Shown here in pieces: positions 16,069 to 26,500 of a stretch of 47,431 nucleotides of DNA. The notes beneath the pieces were generated by a model. It had not been told where the DNA came from and ran no database searches. It was given only the letters and a program-made list of their open reading frames with translations. Origin of the DNA: CAZHZT01 sp964537285 (GTDB lineage: Bacteria; Bacteroidota; Bacteroidia; Chitinophagales; Saprospiraceae); NCBI GenBank assembly GCA_964537285.1, contig CAZHZT010000035.1, forward strand, positions 1 to 47,431, given 5' to 3'. The position numbers and the translations under genes were made by a program. How positions within the stretch are numbered: position 1 is the first letter of the stretch; each line of letters opens with the position of its first letter.

Positions 16069-16195
16069 GAATTAGAGTTCTTTGACATAAATTGTGAAAG
16101 AATGGAGCTTCAAAATGATAAACCTTTCAGCCACAAGGGCATTCAGGGGTTGTCATTTTGAAGTTCCACACAATTTGTCAAAGAATAAAAATTAG
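16068..16195. mobile_element. MITE-like palindromic element, full 108-bp copy with eroded 8-bp target duplication
   Basis: The element spans 16078-16185 with ends TTCTTTGAC / GTCAAAGAA. Flanks at the same two-base offset are GGAATTAG (16068-16075) and AAAATTAG (16188-16195), matching at six of eight bases. It is inserted at the stop codon of the DUF5694-like gene. Confidence 0.8.
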
Positions 16196-16333
16196 TAGTT
16201 AATGAAGTGTTATTCTGTTGATTTTGGTGTTGTGGTATTGTCAATCAGTTAACAATGAATGGAAAATAGTTATAGTTTTGAGGCGATTAAATAACCGATC
16301 GATTTACTGGATTCAGGAAAAGAGGTCATTTAA

Positions 16334-17239
16334 ATGTATATTCCAAGCAGGAAGTTAAACCTTATTTTGAAAAAACGCGAAAGCCATATCGTTCTCCAGC
16401 AAACTGAACCTGTTCGCCTCTCCGATTATGTGGCGGGCAGGTTCGTTTCTATTCCTTCTAAGAAAGGTATGAAAAAGGCCATTTTAAAAGGATTGGTTTA
16501 TGTGAACGGAGAACTTGGAACTACTGCCAGGTATTTATATGGAGGAGAGCTGATTGAATTGTTTGAATCCGATGATGATCAAAATAGACCTGTACTCGAA
16601 TGGCCCCTTGAGGTCATTTATGAAGACGATTATCTTGCCGTGATTGTTAAATTGGGAGGGATAGAAGTGAGTGGAAATCGGTTTCGTACCATTGAAAATG
16701 CCTTGCCTTTTAATCTAAAAAAAAGTCCCTTACCAGATGCTTTGAGTTGGCCCCAACCTATACATCGCCTGGATTATCCTACGCGGGGGCTTTTATTGAT
16801 TGGGAAAACGGCTTCTGCAGTTACTGCTTTGAACCAATTGTTTGAGCACCAGAAAGTGAAGAAGGTCTACCACGCAGTTACCATAGGAGAAATGGACGAA
16901 AGCGGGGAAATTGATGTTCCAATTGATGGTAAGCATGCTTTTTCGCGCTATGAAGTGTTGAATATTCAGCCTTCTCCAAGGTTTGGAGTTTTAAATTTGG
17001 TGCGTTTATTCCCATCAACAGGCAGGAGGCATCAGCTGCGTATCCATTTAGCCGGAATGGGGAATCCCATTTTAGGAGATCAGGATTATGAGGTAAAAGG
17101 GAAAATACTGAAAGGGAATGGTCTGTATTTACATGCTTCCAGCTTGTCTTTTGAGCATCCATTCAAAGAGGAGTTGCTTTCTTTTGAGGAAGAATTGCCT
17201 AAAAAGTTTAAGCGTATATTTAAGAACTTGCGGAAGTAA
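16334..17239 (+). CDS. RluA-family pseudouridine synthase
   Basis: A 301-residue RNA-modifying enzyme that isomerises uridine to pseudouridine in rRNA or tRNA. An S4-like N-terminal region (about 27-77: LSDYVAGRFVSIPSKKGMKK...VYVNGE) precedes the catalytic domain. The RluA signature HRLDYPTRGLLLIGKT carries the catalytic D147, and the later TGRRHQLRIHLAGMGNPILG motif is typical. Sequence alone does not tell RluA, RluC or RluD specificity. The gene stands alone on the plus strand and ends 9 bases before a copy of repeat R2. Confidence 0.92.
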   Translation: MYIPSRKLNLILKKRESHIVLQQTEPVRLSDYVAGRFVSIPSKKGMKKAILKGLVYVNGELGTTARYLYGGELIELFESDDDQNRPVLEWPLEVIYEDDYLAVIVKLGGIEVSGNRFRTIENALPFNLKKSPLPDALSWPQPIHRLDYPTRGLLLIGKTASAVTALNQLFEHQKVKKVYHAVTIGEMDESGEIDVPIDGKHAFSRYEVLNIQPSPRFGVLNLVRLFPSTGRRHQLRIHLAGMGNPILGDQDYEVKGKILKGNGLYLHASSLSFEHPFKEELLSFEEELPKKFKRIFKNLRK

Positions 17240-17248
17240 ATATTAGTC

Positions 17249-17578
17249 GTCCCGAGTTTTCGGAATGACTCATATTTGTGAAAAAACTTTACATAGGTCT
17301 GTTAATCATAGCGTTGTCTACTTTTTTCTTGATAAAAAAGTAGCAAAAAATCAAGGCTGTATTCAATTTTTAACGCTTTTTGTCCCGAACTTGATTCGGG
17401 ACAGCCTAAAATGAATAAACTCGCCTCCTTACGTCGGCTCAAACAGTATTCATTTTTTAACGGCTGCCAGCCTTTCAAAAAGCTAAATTGAATAAGGCCG
17501 GTCCTAAGAAATTGATTTACAGCATCTATTATTAACCATTATGACAACATGAGGTTCCACACAATTTGTCAAAGAACG
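17249..17578. repeat. Dispersed repeat R2, full copy, ending in a MITE half-element
   Basis: This 330-base stretch has no gene. It contains the R2 landmarks: a degenerate CCCGAGTTTTCGG hairpin, CTACTTTTTTCTTGAT...AAAAAAGTAG, CAAAAAATCAAGGCTGTATTC, an inserted TGTCCCGAA / TTCGGGACA hairpin, and GTATTCATTTTTTAACGGC. From about 17552 it switches into the right half of the MITE family (CACAATTTGTCAAAGAACG), ending 3 bases before the stop codon of the giant gene. Confidence 0.75.
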
Positions 17579-17580
17579 AA

Positions 17581-20500
17581 TTACCTTACCACGGTAATTC
17601 CTCCTTTAAAGGATTCGACTCTGCCATCTGCAAACTCTATTTCAATGTAATAAACATATACTCCGGGGAGTACGTCATCGCCTTTAAATGTTCCATCCCA
17701 GCCGAACGATGGATCATTAGGTGGGAAATCATCTATATTGAATACCTCGTCTCCCCAGCGATCAAAAATACGCATGGTTCGAACAATGGATACTTCCCTA
17801 AGGTCTGCATTAACGAAGAACTTATCATTGAAACCATCACCATCCGGGCTGAATACGTTCGGGATGAAAACATTGCGTGGAGATTCTACGAAAATTGTAA
17901 TCAAATCTTCTGCTGTACAGCCAAAGGTATCTACAACAATGACCCCATAGGTAGTAGTTTGCTGAGGACTAACAAATGGAGCAGGGCAATCAGGGCAACT
18001 GATATTGAACAATGGGAACCAGGTATAAAGGGGATCGAACACCGTTGTTTGTGCTCTAATCTGAATACTGTCACCGAGAATGATGGTCTGGTCTTCGCCT
18101 AATTCTACCTGAATAGCTGCGGGCTCTTCAAGGAAAACATCTTCTTCATAATTGCAAGCATTGGCATCTGAAATCAGGATATTATAAATACCGCCTTCCA
18201 GATTCGAAACAGGAAACGGGAAAACAGATATTACGAAAGGTGTAAAACCGTCTACGCTTAATAAATAAGGAGGGGTTCCTCCTTGTATGGAATCAATAAA
18301 AATCACCCCATCCGCATCTCCAAAGCAAGAAGGAGGTAATTCGGAAATAAACACTTGTAGCCCGGTGAAGGTCAAATTAACGGTGAGTATTAAGGAGTCA
18401 CAACCATTTTGCCCTACGATCGTCTCTGTTCCGCTTGGAGTATTTTCATCGTAGGTGGTACCATTGATTTCTATGGATTCACCGGGGCATAGTTCCAGGA
18501 AGAGGTCTTCTTGAGAGGGCGACAGGACGCTAAGGGTCAGTGTGATGATCAAATCACATCCGTTAGGAGCATCAACCGTATCCATGTAAATACCGGCTTC
18601 GGTCAGGAGCATACCGTTAAAGTTGTAAACTTCTCCTTCGCAAATTTCATCTTCGATGAATTCAAAGCTATTCGGCAGAACTTCAACGTCTACATTGATG
18701 ATACTATCACAACCACTTGCAGCTGCATCGTCAATGATAGTAGTGAAAGTTGTGTCGTTTGTAATTATTATATTGTTAACGATCAATGTATCCCCTTCGC
18801 AAATGTCGGTGTTGATGAAGTTTACTCCTGGCAAAATAAGGGTTGTAGTGGTGGTGACTACGCTGTCACAACCGAATTGATTGCTTAGGACTTCTACAAC
18901 TGTCCCGGTATCCAATGGGTTACAGCTTGTTTCAGAGAAGAAGATTGAATCGCTTGGCAGTAAGGAGGTGGTAGTGATCACAGTGCTATCGCAACCGAAT
19001 TGATTGATCAATACCTCAACCATTACGCCTGTGTCCAGAGGATTACAGCTCTCTGCGGATATGGAAGTTGAATCGCTTGGAAGTAAAGTGGTGGTTGTGA
19101 TAACGGTGCTATCACAACCGAATTGATTGCTTAGTATTTCAATCACTACGCCAGTGTCGAGGGGGTTGCAGCTTTCATTCGCAACAAGAGTTGAATCGCT
19201 CGGAAGCAGGCTCGTTACTGTAATTACGGTGCTATCGCAACCGAATTGATTGTTTAGCAATTCAACTACCACGCCGGTATCTACGGGATTACAACTTTCA
19301 GCGGCTAAGAAGGTCGAATCGCTTGGCAATAAAGTGGTGGTAGTGATCACAGTGCTGTCACAACCGAACTGATTGGTCAATACCTCAATTACTATACCTG
19401 TATCCTGTGGGTTACAGCTTTCTGCTGATAAGAGGGTTAAGCTACTTGGAAGTAAATTGGTGTTGGTAACCACGGTGCTATCACAGCCGAATTGGTTGGT
19501 CAATATTACTGTGGTTACCCCAGTGTCTAAAGGATTACAACTTTCTGCCGAAAGGAAAGTCGAATCGCTTGGGAGTAAAGTTGTTGTTGTAATAATGGTG
19601 CTATCGCAGCCGAATTGGTTGGTCAACACTTCTACTACTACTCCAGTATCTAATGGATTACAGCTGGCTGCTGACAAAGAGGTCGAGTCGCTGGGGAGCA
19701 GTACCGTAGTAGTAACTACAGTACTATCGCAACCGAATTGATTGACTAGAGTTTCTATCGATACCCCTGTATCTAAGGGATTGCAATTTTCGGCTAACAA
19801 GAAAGTCGAGTCACTAGGTAATAGAGTTGTAGTGGTGATTACCGTACTGTCGCAACCCAATTGATTGTTTAAGATTTCAACGACCACTCCTGTATCAAGA
19901 GGGCTGCAGCTTTCCATTGATAAGAAAGTGGAATCGCTGGGTAGTAAAGTTGTAGTAGTGATTACCGTACTGTCGCATCCAAATTGATTGGTCAGGCTTT
20001 CTATTACTACTCCTGTGTCCTGAGGATTACAGCTTTCAGCCGACAAAAAGGTAGAATCACTAGGCAGGAGCGTAGTTGTTATAACTAGGGTACTATCGCA
20101 ACCGAATTGGTTGTTTAGTACCGTTACTGAAATACCCGTATCCAGTGGATTACAGCTAGTGGCGGTAATGAAAGTACTATCGCTAGGTAAAAGGTTCGTC
20201 TCTGTAATGACTACACTATCGCAACCGAATTGATTGCTTAGTAAAACGCTTGTAATTCCTGTATCGATTGGGTTACAACTGGAAGCTGATATAAATGTAG
20301 AGTCGGATGGTAACAAGCTGGTTTCAGTTATGATGGTACTGTCACAACCAAATTGGTTATTAAGGATCAGCACACTTATTCCTGTATCGGCAGGGTTACA
20401 ACTGCTTGAAAATAAAAGAGTCGAATCGCTTGGAAGTAAGTTTGTTACTGTAACCACAACACTGTCACAGCCAAATTGATTGGCAAAAACTGCAGTAGTA

Positions 20501-23500
20501 ATACCCGTATCAATAGGGTTACAACTTCCTGCGGTGATTAAAGTCGAATCGGATTGTAGTAAATCTGTTTGGGTAATCACCGTGCTGTCGCAGCCCAACT
20601 GGTTCATTAGCACAACTACAGTGATGCCTGTATCAGCAGGATTACAGCTAGACACAAGTAAGAAGGTCGAATCTTCCGGGAGCAGGTTCGTTTCTGTTAG
20701 GACCAAACTATCACATCCAAATTGATTGGAAAACAATTGACTAACAATTCCTGTATCGGCAGGATTACAGCTGCTTTCAAAAATAAAAGTAGAATCAGAC
20801 TGCTGGAAGGTCGTTTCAAGGATCACTGTACTGTCGCAACCCGATTGATTGGTCAATACACTTATGGTAACTCCCGTATCCAAGGGGTTACAGGATGTTT
20901 CAAATAGGAAGATCGTATCAACAGGCAAGACAGAAACGAATACAGAATCGTTTGCTGTACATCCATTGATATCTGTAACAGTTAGCGTGTAAAGTGCGTC
21001 TGTATTTACAGTAATATTCAAAACAGAATCCATACTTCCATCATTCCATTGGTAAGTGCAACCCACACAATTAGAATCTTGAGCAGCCAACTGAATATTA
21101 TTTCCGAAACATACGGAGGTATCAGGACCTAAATTGATCTGAGGGAAGGCAGGCTGATTAAGTTTCACTAGCCACCAGTCTGATAAGCCATTATTTTCAA
21201 CCACATCGCCATCAGATGAAATGGTCGTTCCGGATAGCAATAATCCTCCATCATTGGTAGCTAATACTCTGGTGTCGAAATCACCAAAAGAGCCACCGAA
21301 GGATTCTTCCCAGAAAAGGTTGCCAAGAGCATCTACTTTTAATATCCAAAAATCTCCCTGACCTTGATTGGCATTTACGTCAAAATCTGAAGAGGATGCA
21401 AATCCAGAGATAACAAATCCTCCGTCATTCGCTTCGAGGGCATTGAAGCCATTGTCTTCGAGGCTGCCACCATAATTGCGCTCCCATACAATATTGCCAT
21501 CTTGAGTGATTTTTACCACCCAAATATCCCCTTGGCCATAGTTGTCATTTACATTGCCATTGTCCGACCTGGACCACCCGGTAATTAAGAAGCTTCCATC
21601 AGAAGTAGATAGTAGGTCGGAGGCGTATTCATCACTGGTACCTCCATATGAACGCTCCCAAATCAGATTGCCGTCAGGATCAAATTTTACTACCCAAATA
21701 TCGATTAAACCGAAGGAGTTGGTAACATCCCCGTTAGAAGATTGGGTAATTCCTGTGAATAGGTAATTTCCGTCAGGGGTCGATTCGATGTCAGTAATTT
21801 CTTCATTGAATGTACCTCCGAATGTTGTTTCCCAAACTATATTTCCAAATTCATCCATTTTTACGAGCCATGTATCGTTGAGACCTTTATTTAGGCTTAC
21901 ATCTCCATCTGCAGAACTCGTCCACCCGCCTACTAAATATTCACCGTCATCAGCAATATGAACAGTATTGGCTCTTTCAAGCATACTGCCTCCGTATGTG
22001 TTTGCCCAGATTATGTTTCCGTTAGCGTCAATTTTTAAAACCCACCAATCCGTAAGGCCGTTATTATTAGAAACGTCTCCATCATTGGAATCCGTTTCTC
22101 CAACGATAAGGTAGTCTCCTTCAGGAGTTTCAACGACATCAGCGGCAATGTCTGTGCCTGCTCCTCCATAGTTTTGTTCCCAAATAATATTCCCTTGATT
22201 GTCGAGTTTTACGACCCAAATATCATTACTTCCAAAATGGCTGTTTACATCGCCTCCATCTGAGAGAACATCCCCGATGGCGAGAAAGTGGCCGTCCGAA
22301 GTATTGATGATTTTGTAAATAAAATCAGCGCCAGGGCTACCGAAATTTGCTGTCCATTCAATTTCTGGTTCTTCCTGGAAAGAAACCACTGTACCAGCTG
22401 ATGCGGTACACGCTGAAATATTATCCGTAATCGTAACGGAAACCGGGCCTGTAGGTAGATTAGTAATCAGGTTGGTGTCCATCACTCCATTACTCCACTC
22501 TATAGAATAATCTCCGGAGCCTCCGCTAATATTTATAGAAGCTTCACCATTGTCTTCTCCACAACTTGTATTAATTACATCAATAGAAACATTTAAAGCA
22601 CATTCAAAAGGGCATAAGTTGGTTGAATCGATAGTGATGGAAGCTTCGCAACCAGGATTGGCATCATCAGAAATGACAATTGTTAAAGGAGCGGTATTTA
22701 CGGGGTATGGCCCGAAAGTGAAAACGGGGCCATATGTACCAGCTGTTCCAATAGCATCATTTGCGATCCAACTTCCTCCTGTATTGCTTCCGGTAACTAC
22801 TAGGTCGAAGAAAAACTGATCGTCGCTCAAGTCGAAAGGTGTTCCGTTATCATCGCAGGAAATATTAGAAGTATCGGCTGTTATTGTACATTGGTTAGAG
22901 CAAGTAGGAGGAGTACTAACAAATACTGTAGCGATACAAGCTGCATCGTCATTATCTACTACATTAAACGTAAGGTTACCACTACTAATAGGAAATGGGC
23001 CGAAAGTTATCGTACTATCATATGTTCCTATAGTTGTATTAGGATCATCTGCTATCCAACCTGAAGGACTGGGAGCATTCCCTGAGACATTAAGGTCGAA
23101 AGTGAAGGTGTCATCTGTTTCATCCGTAGCAGTACCATTGTCATCACATTGTACATTGCTGGGAAGAGCAATGATGAAACATTCATCAGAGCAAGTGGAC
23201 GGTGGTTCCACTTCGATGCTTGTTGTACAGTTATTATCTCCATCGTCTGTAATCTCGATGATCACATTTCCGTCAATGATAGGGAAAGGGCCGAGATTTA
23301 CGTCTGTATTATAATTACCGGAGGTGGTATTAGGATCGTTTGCAGTCCATGAAGTTCCATTATTGTTGCCACTTACATTAAGGGAGAAAGTAAAGGTATC
23401 ATCAGAAGGATCTGTTGTAGTGCCATTGTCATCACAAACCACGTTTGAAGTATCGGCTGTAATGCTGCATTGGTTGGAACAAGTAGAAGGAGCTTGTACA

Positions 23501-26500
23501 CTTAGTGAAGCGGAACAATTGACGGAGTTATTATCGGTGATTGTGAATTGCACATTCCCGCTAGCAATCGGGTAAGGGCCGAAAGTAACTGGAGTGCCAT
23601 ATACTCCAGTGGTATTATTGGGATCATTAGCATTCCAACCGTTGCTTGTGTTGTTTCCAAAAACGCTTATGTCAAATGTAAATATGTCGTCAGAAGGATC
23701 GGAAGGCGTACCATTGTTATTACAAAAAATATTGCTAATTGAAGTAGAAATCGCACATTCATTAGAGCAGCTTGCTGGTGCCGTAACGGTTACTGCAGTG
23801 GCGCAATTAGGGTCTCCATCATCGATAATTGCAAAGCTCAAATCACCTCCGCTAATTGGATATGGGCCAAAAGGGATTTCCACATTGTAAATACCGGATA
23901 CACCATTGGGGTCATTAGCACTCCAGCCTGCGCCTGTATTGCTACCACTCACTAAAACCGTGAAACTAAACGTATCATCAGAAGGGTCAGAAGGCGTACC
24001 ATTGTTGTCGCAGGCTATATTCGCTACGGTATTTGAAATACTGCATTGTCCGGAACAAGGTGTTGGGGGATCTACTGACACTGTGGTAGTGCATCCCGGA
24101 TCATTTCCATCGGTAACGGTGAAGTTGAGGGTGCCGTTACTAATTAAATACGGGCCAAAGATGGCAGGAACATCGTAAACCCCGGCCGTAGAGTTAGGGC
24201 CGTCAGTTGACCAGCTTGTACCGGTATTACTTCCCGAAACAGTCAGAATAAAGGTATACGTGTCATCTGCAGGATCGGTGGGTGTGCCATTATCGTCGCA
24301 GGCAATATTATTCACGGTCGCGTTAATAAAGCATAAGTTTGAGCAGGTAGCCGGAGGGTCAACGCTCACTGCAGCAGTACAGTTGGCATCAGAGTTATCG
24401 GTTATAGTGAAGCTTAATGTTCCTCCACTAATGGGAAATGGTCCAAATATTGCCGTTGAGGTATAATCACCGGAAGTTCCGTTCGGATCGTTTGCTGTCC
24501 ACCCTGTTCCGGTATTTGAACCGGTAACATCTATTTCAAAAGTAAAAGTATCGTCACTTGGGTCAGAAGGGGTACCGTTATCATCACATAATATATTTGA
24601 AGTGATAGCAGAAATCGCGCATAAGTCTGAACAAGTAGCCGGGGGAGCCACCATTACACTGCTTGTGCAACCGCTATCGGTATCATCCGTTACGGTGAAG
24701 TTGAGTGTACCTCCGCTTATTGGATATGGTCCAAAAGTGGTAGGGGTATCGTAATTGCCTGAAGTGCTATTTGGGTCGTTAGCGCTCCAGCCGGAACCCG
24801 TGTTGTCTCCCGTGACGGTCAGTTCAAATGTAAATGTGTCATCCGAAGGATCAGAAGGGGTGCCGTTATCATCACATAGTACATTAGCAGAGGTTGTGCT
24901 GATAACGCATAGATCTGAACAGGTAGCAGGTGGGGTCACACTAACAGAAGCGGTGCAACCGCTATCGGTATCATCCGTTACGGTGAAATTAAGTGCACCT
25001 CCGCTTATTGGATATGGTCCAAAAGAAGTAGCCACATCATAATTACCTGTTGTGTTATTCGGATCGTTTGCGTTCCAGCCGGTGCCTGTATTTGAGCCGG
25101 TTACAGTGATGTCAAAGGTAAAGGTATCGTCACTAGGGTCAGAAGGAGTCCCATTATCATTGCAAAGTACATTGGCAGTGGTCGCCGAGATGGCACATTG
25201 ATTGGAGCAGGTAGCTGGAGGGGTTACGCTGACAGAAGCGGTACAGCCATTATCGATATCGTCGGTTATGGTAAAATTCAAAGTACCCCCACTTATGGCA
25301 TAGGGGCCAAAGGTAGCTGCATTCCCATAGGTTCCTGTTGTATTATTCGGATCATCAGCACTCCACCCTGCCGCTGTATTGGAACCACTAACAGTGATTT
25401 CGAAAGTAAATGTATCATCGCTCGGGTCTGAGGGCGTTCCATTATCATTACATAATACATTCGTTGTAGAAGCGGAGATCACGCATTGGTTCGAACAAGT
25501 TGCCGGAGGATTGACGCTGACAGAGGCGTTACAACCAGCATCTACATCGTCGGAAATGGTGAAGTTCAGTGCTCCGCCGCTAATAGGGTAAGGTCCGAAG
25601 GTAGTTGCATTATCATAACTACCGGTCGTGTTGTTGGGATCATCAGCGTTCCAGCCTGCCCCTGTATTATTTCCTGTAACTGTTACCTCAAAAGTAAAGG
25701 TATCATCACTTGGATCAGAAGGTGTTCCATTGTCATCGCACAATACATTCGCGGTGGAAGCGGAGATCACGCATTGGTTCGAACAAGTTGCCGGAGGATT
25801 GACGCTGACAGNNNNNNNNNNNNNNNNNNNNNNNNNNNNNNNNNNNNNNNNNNNNNNNNNNNNNNNNNNNNNNNNNNNNNNNNNNNNNNNNNNNNNNNNN
25901 NNNNNNNNNNNGTATCATCACTTGGATCAGAAGGTGTTCCATTGTCATCGCACAATACATTCGCGGCAGAAGCGGAGATAGCACATTGGTCAGAGCAAGT
26001 TGCAGGTGGATTGACGCTGATGGAGGCGGTACAATTATTGTCGTTGTCATCTGTTATTGTGAAATTCAGTGTGCCTCCGTTAATAGGATAAGGTCCGAAA
26101 GAAATGGTATTATCATAACTGCCGCTGGTATTATTCGGGTCATCGGCACTCCATCCCGTACCAGTATTAGACCCTGTAACGATTATATCAAAAGTAAAGG
26201 TGTCATCGCTTGGATCAGAAGGTGTTCCATTGTCATTACACAATACATTCGCTGTAGTAGCAGAAATCGTACATTGATTGGAGCAGGTAGAAGGAGCATT
26301 TACGTTTACAGCGGCAACACAACCTGCGTCTGAATTATCGGTAACTGTAAAACTCAGATTACCTCCACTGACAGGATAAGGGCCAAAAGGTGTTGGTGTA
26401 TCATAGTTCCCGGAAGTATTGTTCGGATCGTCTGCTGTCCAGACAGTGGCTGTATTATCTCCGGTTACGGTTAATTCAAAGGTGAAAATATCATCATTGG

